Source of the DNA: Devosia sp. Leaf420
GTDB taxonomy: Bacteria; Pseudomonadota; Alphaproteobacteria; Rhizobiales; Devosiaceae
DNA length: 64,000 nucleotides
NCBI RefSeq assembly: GCF_001425445.1
Contig: NZ_LMQU01000015.1
Location: 62,001-126,000 of the forward strand
Direction: 5' to 3'
Shown: positions 1-8,354 of the stretch, piece by piece
Numbering within the stretch: position 1 is the stretch's first letter
Layout: the number at the start of each line of letters is the position of its first letter
Notes under the pieces: model-generated
What the model was told of the DNA's origin: nothing
The model's input: the letters and a program-made list of their open reading frames with translations, nothing else
Database searches by the model: none
Translations under genes and position numbers: made by a program

Positions 1-232
1 CGAGACGTTCGACGCCAAGCTCGTCGAAGCCCGCGCGCTTCTCGACAATGCGAAGCGCAAGGAAATCTACGCTGAGCTCCAGCAGCTGATCTCAGACGAT
101 GGTGGCGCGATGATCCCGATGTTCGGCGATTATCTCGATGCCGTCTCCACCAAGCTCGGCGGCGTCACCACTCACCCGATGTTCAACTTCATGGGCGCGC
201 GCCTCGCTGAAAAGGTTTGGCTCGAAGCATAA
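1..232 (+). CDS. C-terminal fragment of a family 5 (dipeptide-type) ABC substrate-binding protein
   Basis: The window opens inside this gene; only the last 76 codons are visible, read in the frame starting at base 2. The tail (…EIYAELQQLISDDGG…PMFGDY…) is typical of the C-terminal lobe of periplasmic peptide/nickel-type binding proteins, where a conserved helix precedes the short final strands. It would capture the substrate of the permeases and ATPase encoded directly downstream. Its stop codon overlaps the start of the first permease (TAATG, bases 230-234), so the genes are translationally coupled. Ligand unknown. Confidence 0.85.
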   Translation, partial: ETFDAKLVEARALLDNAKRKEIYAELQQLISDDGGAMIPMFGDYLDAVSTKLGGVTTHPMFNFMGARLAEKVWLEA

Positions 233-1179
233 TGATCGAACTCATCCTTAAGCGTGTCGCGCTGGGGATCCTGACGCTTCTGCTGGTGTCCGCGTTGATT
301 TTCGCGGGCACCCAGCTCCTGCCGGGTGACGTCGCCTCGGCAATTCTCGGACAGAATGCAACGCCGCAATCGCTTGCGGCGCTCCGACAGGACCTCGGCC
401 TCGATCTGCCTGCGTGGCAGCGTTACCTCACCTGGCTCCAGGGCTTCGCCACGGGCGATCTCGGCATGTCGCTGGCCAATCGCCAGCCCGTCGCCGATCT
501 CCTCTGGCCCCGCTTTGGCAATACCATGGCGCTTGCCGCCTATGCTGCCATTGTCTCGGTGCCGATTGCCGTCCTTCTCGGTCTTGCCGCTGCGGTCCGC
601 CGCGGCGGCATTTTCGATCGCGGCATCAACATCGTCGCGCTCGCCTTCGTGTCGCTGCCCGAATACTTCTTGGGCCTGTTGCTCATTCTCTTCCTGTCGG
701 TGCAGTTCAACCTCTTGCCGAGCCTTGCCGATACCTATGCGGGCATGAGCTTTCCCGATTGGCTTCGCGCCACGACCCTGCCGGCCCTGACGCTGGTTCT
801 GGTCACCGTGGCACAGATGATGCGCATGACGCGTACCGCCGTGCTCTCGGTCATGGATCAGGCCTATGTGGAAACTGCATTCCTCAAGGGCCTCCGCACC
901 AAGCGGGTCGTCCTTCGGCACGCACTGCCCAATGCCGCCGCGCCCATCGTCAATGTGGTGGCGTTCAACATCGCCTACCTCATCACCGGCGTCGTGCTCG
1001 TCGAAGCGATCTTCAATTATAACGGGCTCGGGCGCTTCATGGTCGATGCCGTCGCCAAGCGCGATCTGCCGCTGGTGCAGGCTGCGGCCATGGTTTTTGG
1101 GGCGGCCTATGTCATCCTCAATTCCATTGCCGATATCGCCGCCATCGCCCTCAATCCGCGTCTGAGGCATCCACGATGA
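232..1179 (+). CDS. ABC transporter permease, DppB/OppB type
   Basis: Inner-membrane permease of a dipeptide-type ABC importer, 315 residues, close to the usual length for DppB-like subunits. The N-terminus starts with a membrane segment, followed by the periplasmic stretch with the LPGD motif typical of DppB proteins. The cytoplasmic EAA loop that docks the ATPase is at about residues 211-235 (YVETAFLKGLR…RHALPN). I chose the ATG at 232, which overlaps the preceding stop, over an in-frame TTG at 217. Cotranscribed with the next permease (ATGA overlap). Family assignment is firm; the substrate (peptide, opine, sugar or other) cannot be read from sequence. Confidence 0.93.
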   Translation: MIELILKRVALGILTLLLVSALIFAGTQLLPGDVASAILGQNATPQSLAALRQDLGLDLPAWQRYLTWLQGFATGDLGMSLANRQPVADLLWPRFGNTMALAAYAAIVSVPIAVLLGLAAAVRRGGIFDRGINIVALAFVSLPEYFLGLLLILFLSVQFNLLPSLADTYAGMSFPDWLRATTLPALTLVLVTVAQMMRMTRTAVLSVMDQAYVETAFLKGLRTKRVVLRHALPNAAAPIVNVVAFNIAYLITGVVLVEAIFNYNGLGRFMVDAVAKRDLPLVQAAAMVFGAAYVILNSIADIAAIALNPRLRHPR

Positions 1180-2003
1180 CAGCCAAACTCAAGGCAATCC
1201 CCATCTCCGCCTGGCTGGGCCTCGCCATCGTGACGCTCAACCTCCTCGTCTTCATCCTTGGGCCGATCCTCGCGCCCTATGGGCAGAACGAAATCGTCGG
1301 CGCGCCATTCGATCCACCATCGGCCCAGTTCTGGTTCGGTCTCGATCAAAACGGCCGCGACATGTTCTCTCGGCTTCTGGCCGGCGCGCAGATGTCCATC
1401 GGCGTTTCGCTCGCCGCCTCGCTGATCTCCTTTTCGATCGGGATACCGCTCGGCTTCATCGCCGCGCTTTTCGGCGGCTGGGTCGATACGGTGCTGTCGC
1501 GCATCGTCGATACCGTCATGTGCATTCCGGTGCTGATCTCGGCTCTGGTGGTGTTGCAGGCGCTCGGCTCATCCGTGCCGGTGCTGATCTTCACCATCGC
1601 GCTGCTCGACAGCACCCGCGTGTTCCGTCTCGCCCGTGTCGTCGCCCAGGGCATTTCAGTCCTCGAATATGCCGAAACTGCGCGTCTCCGCGGTGAAAGC
1701 CTTTTCTGGCTGATCACTCGCGAAATCCTGCCCAATGCCCTGCCGCCGCTCATCGCCGAATTCGGCATGCGCTTCTGCTTCACCTTCCTCTTCGTCGCCG
1801 GCCTTTCTTTCCTCGGCCTCGGTATCCAGCCGCCCTTCGCGGATTGGGGTGGCATGGTGAAGGATAATCAGCAGGCCATTTTGTACGGCCTCTACGCGCC
1901 GCTCTTCCCGGCCGCCGCCATTGCGCTTCTCACCATCGGGGTCAATCTCGTGGTCGATTGGCTGCTCAATTCCGGCGCCGCAGTTCAGGGAGCCGATCGT
2001 TGA
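1176..2003 (+). CDS. ABC transporter permease, DppC/OppC type
   Basis: Second permease of the same importer, 275 residues, pairing with the DppB-like subunit as a heterodimer. The N-terminal helix is followed by the conserved DppC region ending in FGLDQNGRDMFSRLL, where most homologues read GTDxxGRD. The EAA loop lies near residues 163-196 (YAETARLRGES…REILPNALPP). A C-terminal FLGLGIQPP…WGGM segment is also characteristic. Start ATG overlaps the previous stop (ATGA), and the stop overlaps the next start (TTGA), which indicates one operon. Confidence 0.93.
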   Translation: MTAKLKAIPISAWLGLAIVTLNLLVFILGPILAPYGQNEIVGAPFDPPSAQFWFGLDQNGRDMFSRLLAGAQMSIGVSLAASLISFSIGIPLGFIAALFGGWVDTVLSRIVDTVMCIPVLISALVVLQALGSSVPVLIFTIALLDSTRVFRLARVVAQGISVLEYAETARLRGESLFWLITREILPNALPPLIAEFGMRFCFTFLFVAGLSFLGLGIQPPFADWGGMVKDNQQAILYGLYAPLFPAAAIALLTIGVNLVVDWLLNSGAAVQGADR

Positions 2004-3604
2004 GCAATATCCTGACTATTCGTGGCCTGAAGGTCGCGGCTCCTAACGGCGCCATCCTCGTCGATGGCATCGACCTCGATCTCGCCCCCGGCGAAGTCTT
2101 GGGGCTGATCGGTGAATCCGGCGCCGGCAAGTCCACCATCGGCCTTGCCGCCATGGGTTATGGCCGTGGTGGCTGCCGCATTGTCGGCGGCAGCATCACC
2201 ATTGGCGAAACCTCGCTGATGGACGGCTCGCGCGCCACCCGCGAAAAAATGCGTGGCGCCCGCATCGCCTATGTCGCCCAGTCGGCAGCGGCGGCTTTTA
2301 ACCCGGCCATCCGCATTGGCGAACAGATCGTCGAAGGCGCGCTCTACCACGCCAAGATGACAAGGCCGGAAGCGGAAGCCTGGAAGCTCGAGCTTCTCAA
2401 AACCCTGCAATTGCCCAATCCCGAAACTTTTGGCGATCGCTATCCCCATCAGGTCTCGGGCGGTCAGTTGCAGCGCGCCATGGTCGCCATGGCCATGTCC
2501 TGCCGCCCCCATGTGCTCGTCCTCGATGAACCCACCACGGCCCTCGACGTAACGACGCAGATCGAAGTGCTGGCGCTGCTTCGTAGCCTGATCCAGCGCT
2601 ACAAGACCTCGGCCCTCTACATCACCCATGACCTCGCCGTCGTCGCCCAGATTGCCAATCGCATCATGGTGCTGCGCCACGGCAAGCTCGTGGAAGAGGG
2701 CACCGCCGAACAGGTGCTCGAAGCCCCGCGCGAGGATTACACCCGTATGCTCGTCGCCGAGCGGCAGGGAAATCTCTCCAATGCCGTGACCGACCATCCG
2801 ATTGGCGAGGTGCTGCTCGACGTAAAGGCGATCGACGCCTATTATGGCAAGACCGCCGTCCTCGAGAACATCTCCTGCCAGCTCCGCCGCGGCGAAACCC
2901 TCGCTGTCGTCGGGGAATCCGGCTCAGGCAAATCGACCCTGGCGCGCTGCATCGCGGGGCTCCTGCCGACCTCGTCTGGCATGATCAGTTTCGACAAGAA
3001 CCGGCTTGAACGCTCCTACAAGAAGCGCTCGAAAGAAGAACTGCGGCGCATCCAGCTCGTCTATCAACTCCCCGACGTGGCGCTCAATCCGCGCCAGACC
3101 GTCGGCGAGATCATCGGCCGCCCGATGAAATTCTACTTCGGTATGCATGACGTGCCGCGGGAGAAGGAGGTCGCGCGCATGCTCGATCTCATCGGCCTGC
3201 CACAGGAGTTCGCCACGCGTCTCCCCGGCGCGCTTTCCGGCGGCCAGAAGCAACGCGTTTGCATCGCCCGCGCGCTGGCGGCCAAGCCCGATCTCATCAT
3301 TTGCGACGAGGTCACATCGGCCCTCGATCCGCTGGTGGCCGAGGAAATTCTAAAACTCCTCAAGAGCCTCCAGTCCGAGCTTGGCCTTTCCTATCTCTTC
3401 ATCACCCACGATCTCGGCGTCGTCCGCCGCCTTGCCGACCGCACGCTCGTCATGCAACGCGGCAAGATCGTGGAGCAGGGGGCAACGGCCGAAATCTTCC
3501 AGCCGCCCTTCCACCCCTATACCGAAGAGCTCGTCATCTCCGTCCCCGAACTCCGCCGCGACTGGCTGGACGACGTTCTCGCCAAGCGCAAGGTGGCGGT
3601 TTAG
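2000..3604 (+). CDS. ABC transporter ATP-binding protein with two fused nucleotide-binding domains (DppD-DppF type)
   Basis: Energy-coupling subunit of the importer, with both ATPase domains in one 534-residue chain. Domain 1 has Walker A GESGAGKST near residues 38-46 and signature VSGGQLQR near 151. Domain 2 has Walker [10 protein letters not shown] near 305 and signature LSGGQKQR near 412. Both have Walker B and H-loop sequences ([16 protein letters not shown] and [16 protein letters not shown]). The start is taken as TTG at 2000 because it overlaps the upstream stop and has an AGGGAG ribosome-binding site 7 bases upstream; the open frame extends a further 14 codons with no support. Confidence 0.92.
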   Translation: MSNILTIRGLKVAAPNGAILVDGIDLDLAPGEVLGLIGESGAGKSTIGLAAMGYGRGGCRIVGGSITIGETSLMDGSRATREKMRGARIAYVAQSAAAAFNPAIRIGEQIVEGALYHAKMTRPEAEAWKLELLKTLQLPNPETFGDRYPHQVSGGQLQRAMVAMAMSCRPHVLVLDEPTTALDVTTQIEVLALLRSLIQRYKTSALYITHDLAVVAQIANRIMVLRHGKLVEEGTAEQVLEAPREDYTRMLVAERQGNLSNAVTDHPIGEVLLDVKAIDAYYGKTAVLENISCQLRRGETLAVVGESGSGKSTLARCIAGLLPTSSGMISFDKNRLERSYKKRSKEELRRIQLVYQLPDVALNPRQTVGEIIGRPMKFYFGMHDVPREKEVARMLDLIGLPQEFATRLPGALSGGQKQRVCIARALAAKPDLIICDEVTSALDPLVAEEILKLLKSLQSELGLSYLFITHDLGVVRRLADRTLVMQRGKIVEQGATAEIFQPPFHPYTEELVISVPELRRDWLDDVLAKRKVAV

Positions 3605-3626
3605 CTCCAAGTTATCCTCACTCTCG

Positions 3627-3740
3627 ATGTCACCCCGGCCTTGAGCGGGGGGCATCACCCACACCGGCCGTCATCCCCGCGAAAGCGGGGATCCATCCTG
3701 AGATCTCAAGATGGGCCCCAGCCTTCGCCGGGGTGACAAC
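3627..3740. repeat. REP-like palindromic intergenic element, full copy plus a preceding half copy
   Basis: The gap between the ATPase and the hydrolase holds a structured repeat. The full copy at 3670-3740 has three parts: a GC hairpin (CCCCGCGAAAGCGGGG), a central perfect 10-bp palindrome TGAGATCTCA, and a second GC hairpin (CCCC…GGGG). A diverged half copy with the GTCACCCCGG…CGGGG hairpin lies just before it at about 3627-3658. A second full copy with an identical 24-bp core is at 58111-58182. Position between genes and hairpin content resemble bacterial REP/BIME elements, which can act in mRNA stability, termination or as transposon-related relics. Confidence 0.8.
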
Positions 3741-3786
3741 CGCAAATGGGCGAGCCCACGCCCCCAAAAAACACTCGGACCACCCC

Positions 3787-5781
3787 ATGACCATCCGCAT
3801 CACCGAACACATCTGCATCCCCCTCAGCGACGGCACGCGCCTCGGCGCGCGCCTCTGGCTCCCGGAAGATGATGCCAAGGTCCCGACTATCCTTGAATAC
3901 ATTCCCTATCGCAAGCGCGACGGCACCCGTGGCCGCGACGAGCCTATGCATGGCTTTTTCGCGCAAAACGGCTATGCCGCGATCCGCGTCGACATGCGCG
4001 GTTCGGGCGAAAGCGACGGCCACATGGCCGACGAATATCTCAAGCAAGAACAGGACGATGCGCTCGAAGTCATCGCCTGGATCGCCGCCCAGCCTTGGTG
4101 CGACGGCAATGTCGGCATGATGGGCAAGAGCTGGGGCGGTTTCAACGGCCTTCAGGTTGCCTCAAGGCGGCCGCCGGCTCTGAAAGCCATCATCACGGCC
4201 TATTCGACCGACAATCGCTATACCGACGATATCCACTATATGGGCGGCTTGCTGCTCAACGATAATCTCTGGTGGGGCACGATCATGTTGGCCTACCAAG
4301 CCCGCCCGCTCGACCCCGAAATCGTCGGCGAAGGCTGGCGCGACGCCTGGCTGAAGCGCGTCGAAGACCTGCCCTTCTTCCCCGCGCTCTGGCTCGAACA
4401 CCAGCGCTATGACGACTATTGGAAGCACGGCTCGGTCTGCGAGGATTTTTCCGATATCGAAGTCCCGGTCCTCGCCATCGGCGGCTGGGCCGACAGCTAC
4501 ACCAATGCCGTGCCGCGCCTCCTCGAAGGTCTCAAAACTCCGCGTAAGGCGATCATCGGGCCTTGGGGCCATATCTATCCGCAGGACGGCGTCCCCGGTC
4601 CGGCCATCGGTTTCCTCGAGGAAGCCGTGCGCTGGTGGGATCACTGGCTCAAGGGCCGCGACACGGGCGTCATGAACGAGCCCGATCTTCGCGCCTATAT
4701 CAATGACAGCGTCGCCCCCACCGGTACCCGCACCGACGCGCCCGGTCGCTGGGTCGGCGAAGCCAATTGGCCGTCGCCATCTATCGCGCCCAAGACCTTC
4801 ACCCTTGGCAGCGACCATGCCCTTCACACCGGCACGGCTCCTGCCGGCACGCTGACCATCTGCTCCCCCCAAAGCCACGGCAAAGCCGGCGGCGAATGGA
4901 TGGGCACCGGCTGCGTCGGCGAACACCCGACTGACCAGCGCCTCGACGATGGCGCCGCCCTTGTCTTCGACACGCCGGCCCTGACCGAAAGCTTCGACGT
5001 CCTCGGCGCTCCGCTGCTCAAGCTCCGCGTGGCCTCCGACAAGCCGGTCGCCCAGGTCTCGGTCCGTCTCTCCGACATCCGCCCCGACGGCACCGTCACC
5101 CGGATCAGCTATCAGGTCCTGAACCTCACCCATCGCGACAGCCACGAGAACCCCGAAGCGCTCGTCCCCGGCCAGTTCTACGACGTCACGGTAAAACTCA
5201 ACGACTGCGGCCACCGCTTCGCCGCCGGCCACGCGATCCGCGTCGCCATCGGCACATCCTATTGGCCCATGGTCTGGCCATCGCCAGAACTCGCGACCCT
5301 CACCATCGACACATCGAGCAGCACGCTCTCGCTGCCCGTCCGCTCGTCGAACGACGCGTCGGTCGTCCTCCCGCCGCCGGCCCACGGTCCCGCGACCACG
5401 ACCACCCAACTCGATCCCGGCACCGTCCGCCGCTGGTCGAGCCAGGACCATGTCGCAGGCACGACCACCTATGTCACCGAAGGCATCGGAGGTCTCTTCG
5501 GCGAGGGCATTTTGCGCTTCGATGATATCGGCACGGAGCTCAGCCACTCGCTGAAGCGCAATTTAACGATTTCGGACTACGAGCCGCTCAGTGCTAACTA
5601 TCTGCTAACGCAATCGTACCAGATGGGCCGCGACGGTTGGCGCATCGGCATCGACAGCACGACCGAAATGCGCGCGGACAAGGACACGTTCTATCTCACC
5701 GGAACCCTCTCGGTCAGCGAGAATGGCACGGTGGTCAAAACGCGGGAATGGAGCCAATCCTTCCCCCGCGATCTCATGTAA
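3787..5781 (+). CDS. CocE/NonD family serine hydrolase
   Basis: Alpha/beta-hydrolase of the CocE/NonD (X-Pro dipeptidyl-peptidase S15-like) family, 664 residues. These enzymes cleave esters or amides; CocE and glutaryl-7-ACA acylases are relatives. The nucleophile elbow is GKSWGG with Ser115, preceded by the oxyanion-region motif RDGTRGR…YAAIRVDMRGSGESDG. The C-terminal half matches the jelly-roll X-Pro/CocE C-terminal domain (RISYQVLNL…SYWPMVWPSPE). No signal peptide, so cytoplasmic. Start ATG at 3787 matches the family N-terminus (ITEHICIPLSDGTRLGARLW). It follows the ABC importer in the same direction, so it may process the imported compound. True substrate unknown. Confidence 0.9.
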   Translation: MTIRITEHICIPLSDGTRLGARLWLPEDDAKVPTILEYIPYRKRDGTRGRDEPMHGFFAQNGYAAIRVDMRGSGESDGHMADEYLKQEQDDALEVIAWIAAQPWCDGNVGMMGKSWGGFNGLQVASRRPPALKAIITAYSTDNRYTDDIHYMGGLLLNDNLWWGTIMLAYQARPLDPEIVGEGWRDAWLKRVEDLPFFPALWLEHQRYDDYWKHGSVCEDFSDIEVPVLAIGGWADSYTNAVPRLLEGLKTPRKAIIGPWGHIYPQDGVPGPAIGFLEEAVRWWDHWLKGRDTGVMNEPDLRAYINDSVAPTGTRTDAPGRWVGEANWPSPSIAPKTFTLGSDHALHTGTAPAGTLTICSPQSHGKAGGEWMGTGCVGEHPTDQRLDDGAALVFDTPALTESFDVLGAPLLKLRVASDKPVAQVSVRLSDIRPDGTVTRISYQVLNLTHRDSHENPEALVPGQFYDVTVKLNDCGHRFAAGHAIRVAIGTSYWPMVWPSPELATLTIDTSSSTLSLPVRSSNDASVVLPPPAHGPATTTTQLDPGTVRRWSSQDHVAGTTTYVTEGIGGLFGEGILRFDDIGTELSHSLKRNLTISDYEPLSANYLLTQSYQMGRDGWRIGIDSTTEMRADKDTFYLTGTLSVSENGTVVKTREWSQSFPRDLM

Positions 5782-5785
5782 AAAA

Positions 5786-5808
5786 GAGCCCGCCAACTTG
5801 GCGGGCTC
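5786..5808. terminator. Bidirectional rho-independent terminator
   Basis: GAGCCCGCC (5786-5794) pairs with GGCGGGCTC (5800-5808) around a 5-base centre. Six A residues at 5780-5785 give a good U-tract for the minus-strand transpeptidase gene. It lies between two convergent genes and probably serves both. Confidence 0.85.
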
Positions 5809-5815
5809 AATCATT

Positions 5816-6511
5816 TCAAGCCTTTAGCACGATGACCTTGGTATCAACCGGGGTCTTGGCATAGAGGTCCATCATATCTTGGGTCAGAAGGCCAACACAG
5901 CCGCTCGTCACGCCCTTGCCGATCGTTTCCGGCATGATGGTGCTATAGATCGTGAACAGCGTGTAGCGGCCGTCCTGATAGAGGTAAAGCGTTCTGGCGC
6001 CTAACGGATTTCCAAGGCCCGGCGGCATGCCACCCGCATATTTGGCGACCTCAGGCTGCCGCGCGATCATCTCCTTCGGCGGCGTCCAGGTCGGCCATTC
6101 CGCCTTGCGCCCGATATAGGCTTCGCCGCTCCAAAGGAAACCGGCGCGGCCGATATTGGCGCCATAGCGTGTCGCCATCCCGTCGCCTTCGATACGGTAG
6201 ACATAGTAATTCTTGGGGTCGACAATGATCGTCCCGACGGCTTCCTTACTGTCGTAACGCACTGTGCGGCGCATATATTTTGGGTTGAGCTTGTTGAGGT
6301 TGACCGCTGGAACCGGGAACCGCTCATTGGGCAGAGGGCCATAGATCCGCTCAGCTTCAGCCGTGCTCATGCCCGTGCCGGTCGAGGCGCATCCCGCCAT
6401 GCCGAGGACTGCAAGGCTCGCAGACCCCACGAGAAACATGCGCCGGCTCATCGAACTGGCCCCAAGGCCACCGGCCATGCTCTTCACCGCATCGGTCATA
6501 TCAGCGCTCAT
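5816..6511 (-). CDS. L,D-transpeptidase (YkuD) family protein with altered active site
   Basis: Envelope protein of 231 residues with a YkuD/L,D-transpeptidase domain in roughly residues 90-230. Such enzymes form 3-3 peptidoglycan cross-links or attach proteins to peptidoglycan. The N-terminus carries a twin-arginine-like SRRMFLVG at 22-29 and a possible lipobox MAGC ending at Cys41, implying export. The catalytic cysteine is kept (SGC205VGLL), but the family motif HGT is replaced by Tyr189-Ser-Thr (IYST), and the Arg that usually follows the Cys region is Gly. So either a divergent active subfamily or a reduced-activity enzyme. It is monocistronic and convergent with the hydrolase gene. Confidence 0.85.
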   Translation of the reverse strand: MSADMTDAVKSMAGGLGASSMSRRMFLVGSASLAVLGMAGCASTGTGMSTAEAERIYGPLPNERFPVPAVNLNKLNPKYMRRTVRYDSKEAVGTIIVDPKNYYVYRIEGDGMATRYGANIGRAGFLWSGEAYIGRKAEWPTWTPPKEMIARQPEVAKYAGGMPPGLGNPLGARTLYLYQDGRYTLFTIYSTIMPETIGKGVTSGCVGLLTQDMMDLYAKTPVDTKVIVLKA

Positions 6512-6579
6512 GCTTGAATTCTCCCTGCCGCCCGACCCGAGGTCTCTGCCTCTCCCAGGCTGGCAGCGGCGAGATTGGT

Positions 6580-6611
6580 CCCAAAGCCAAGGCTTGGCAA
6601 GGGACTTTGGG
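6580..6611 (-). other. Hairpin at the 3' end of the acid-sugar operon
   Basis: An inverted repeat CCCAAAG (6580-6586) / CTTTGGG (6605-6611) encloses a smaller GCCAA/TTGGC stem. It lies about 11 bases beyond the FadR-type regulator stop on the minus strand and could end or stabilise that transcript. No T-run follows, so a true intrinsic terminator is doubtful. Confidence 0.4.
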
Positions 6612-6622
6612 CAACAGTCGGC

Positions 6623-7321
6623 CTATTGCTTGGGCGCAAAAAGCCGATCGCGCGAGCCCATCAGATGGTTGCGCATCAGGGTTCGTGCCGTATCGCCGTC
6701 GCTGGTCGAGATCGCCTCGAAGATGGCTGTGTGTTCGACGAGGACATGGCTCAACCCGTCGCTGGTCCGCCGCAGCGACAGACCATGCAACCGCATGCCG
6801 ACCGCGATGTGCTCTTCGAGCGCCTGCATCGCCGTCACAAAATAGGGGTTCACCGAGGCTTGGGCGATGCTGAGATGAAACATGAAATCCGCATCGGCCC
6901 GGTGCGCCTGGCGATTGGTCGCGTCTCGCAAAAGGTTCAGCGCCGTCTTGATCTTGCCAAGCGCCTCGGGGCTGCGTCGCTGGGCCGCCATCGCTGCGGC
7001 TTCTGGCTCGATAGTCAGCCGGAAATCATAGCAATGCTGCAGGTCCGACAGGTTCTCCATCTGGCCAAAGCCAAGTGGCTCGCGGATGCCTTGCTCGCGC
7101 ACAAAGCTGCCGGCACCACGGCGGGAATAGATCATGCCCTGGTCGCGGAGGCGCTGGAGCGCGTCGCGGACAACGGGACGAGAAACCTGAAATTCGGCGG
7201 CGAGGGCATGCTCGGTCGGCAGGCGTTCGTCGACTGCGTAAGCGCCGGATTTGATCGAGCGCTGGATGCGGTCGAAAACCGTATCCGCGAGGTTGCGCCG
7301 CCCGGTGAGACTATCCGACAT
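6623..7321 (-). CDS. FadR-subfamily GntR transcriptional regulator
   Basis: Ligand-responsive DNA-binding repressor, 232 residues. The N-terminal winged helix-turn-helix occupies about residues 12-75 (LADTVFDRIQRSI…RLPTEHALAAEFQVSRPVVRDALQRL). A C-terminal FCD helical domain (about 95-220) keeps the metal/ligand residues seen as DFRLTIE, ADADFMFHLSIA and EHTAIFEA. FCD regulators commonly control sugar-acid catabolism. The start is MSDSLTG at 7321; it overlaps the kinase gene upstream by 11 bases, making it the last gene of the ABC/kinase operon. A FadR-type TNGTNNNACNA site lies in the divergent promoter region (13500-13510), so it probably controls both arms. Confidence 0.9.
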   Translation of the reverse strand: MSDSLTGRRNLADTVFDRIQRSIKSGAYAVDERLPTEHALAAEFQVSRPVVRDALQRLRDQGMIYSRRGAGSFVREQGIREPLGFGQMENLSDLQHCYDFRLTIEPEAAAMAAQRRSPEALGKIKTALNLLRDATNRQAHRADADFMFHLSIAQASVNPYFVTAMQALEEHIAVGMRLHGLSLRRTSDGLSHVLVEHTAIFEAISTSDGDTARTLMRNHLMGSRDRLFAPKQ

Positions 7322-8354
7322 GGCTATGCACTGGGCTCCCGGCGCTGAGATATGGGGCGAGTAGGGTGAACAAGGTGTCCGGATCGCCAAAACCGCCCGA
7401 TTTGGTGATGACAGTCAAGTCTCCGGCCCGGGCATTGGGCAGTCCAGGCAAGGCTTCCCCCAGGAGTTCGAGCACGGCGATGCCGAGTTGCTCGAGAATG
7501 ACCTGTGCCGTGGCGCCGCCCGAGAGAACCAGCAGTGAGCCCGGCGGCGGAGAAAGTGCGGCCAGGGTTTTGCCAAGGGTGGTGGCCACGGCCTTTCCAT
7601 CGGCCGGCGACGTGCCTGGCGTTGCCTGGATGATGGTGAGTTTTGAGGCGCCGACCAGCGGCGCGCCGTGCCCGTTTGGCGCGTCGATATAGCTGATTTT
7701 TTGGTCAGCGGCGCGCAGGCGATCGAGCTGGGCGAGAGTGATCGGATCGGTCGAGCCGATGACACAATAGGCCGGGCCTTTGGGAAAGGTGATCCTCGGC
7801 TCGGCAGCATCTGGTGCCATGGCTTTCGCCATCGCCTCGGCGAGCCCACGGGCGCCAATGGGCAGGTCGAATGCTCTGTTAAGCGCCTGGTCGATGTCCA
7901 CCTGCTCGGCGATATCGGGAACCACGGAAGCGAGCGCGTGGCGGCCGAGACGGTCGGCAACGATGATAGGTTCGGGGACGCCAAAACCTCGGATCGCGCC
8001 ATCTTTCACCAAGCGCCCAAAGGCCGGGATCGCAGGGATGACAAGACTCCTCTGATGCGGGATGGCATCGAGCTCGGCTTCGATGTTCCCCTTTAGGCGG
8101 GAGTCGACTTTCTTGAATAGTGGCGTCCCAGTCGGGAGTGCGGCAAGCGCATCGCGTACAGCGGCGTTTGCCGCTTGCGGCGAGATTTCGCGGCTATCGG
8201 TCGAGACGCTGACGATGCGCGCGCCTGTGGCGATTGCTTGGGGTAGGGCCGCCACATTGAGCGCCACGGCCGTTGAAATGCCGCGCATGGCAAAGGGCGC
8301 GGCTGCGTCCAATGCGCCGGTCAGATCGTCGGCTATGATCGCCCGTTCAAGCAT
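7311..8354 (-). CDS. DUF1537 four-carbon acid sugar kinase family protein
   Basis: Predicted cytoplasmic kinase that phosphorylates a C4 sugar acid such as threonate or erythronate, 347 residues, shorter than the roughly 420 common in the family. The N-terminal substrate-binding domain begins with the hallmark ADDLTGALDAA and contains DSR and FKKVDSRLKGN. The C-terminal nucleotide-binding domain has LVLSGGATAQ and TKSGGFGDPDTL near its end. DUF1537 kinases act with PdxA2 dehydrogenases in threonate/erythronate catabolism, and a PdxA2 homologue is encoded on the other arm of this cluster. It overlaps the ATPase gene by 8 bases, which ties it to the importer. Confidence 0.88.
   Translation of the reverse strand: MLERAIIADDLTGALDAAAPFAMRGISTAVALNVAALPQAIATGARIVSVSTDSREISPQAANAAVRDALAALPTGTPLFKKVDSRLKGNIEAELDAIPHQRSLVIPAIPAFGRLVKDGAIRGFGVPEPIIVADRLGRHALASVVPDIAEQVDIDQALNRAFDLPIGARGLAEAMAKAMAPDAAEPRITFPKGPAYCVIGSTDPITLAQLDRLRAADQKISYIDAPNGHGAPLVGASKLTIIQATPGTSPADGKAVATTLGKTLAALSPPPGSLLVLSGGATAQVILEQLGIAVLELLGEALPGLPNARAGDLTVITKSGGFGDPDTLFTLLAPYLSAGSPVHSHVG

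Noticed and set aside
3259-3786. Open upstream extension of the CocE/NonD hydrolase frame
   Set aside because: It overlaps the ATPase gene and the REP-like element, has no family similarity, and the known family N-terminus begins at 3787.
4162-5547. 461-codon open frame on the minus strand inside the hydrolase gene
   Set aside because: Low-complexity Ala/Gly/Asp/Glu-rich product typical of the antisense frame of a high-GC gene; no motif and no ribosome-binding site.
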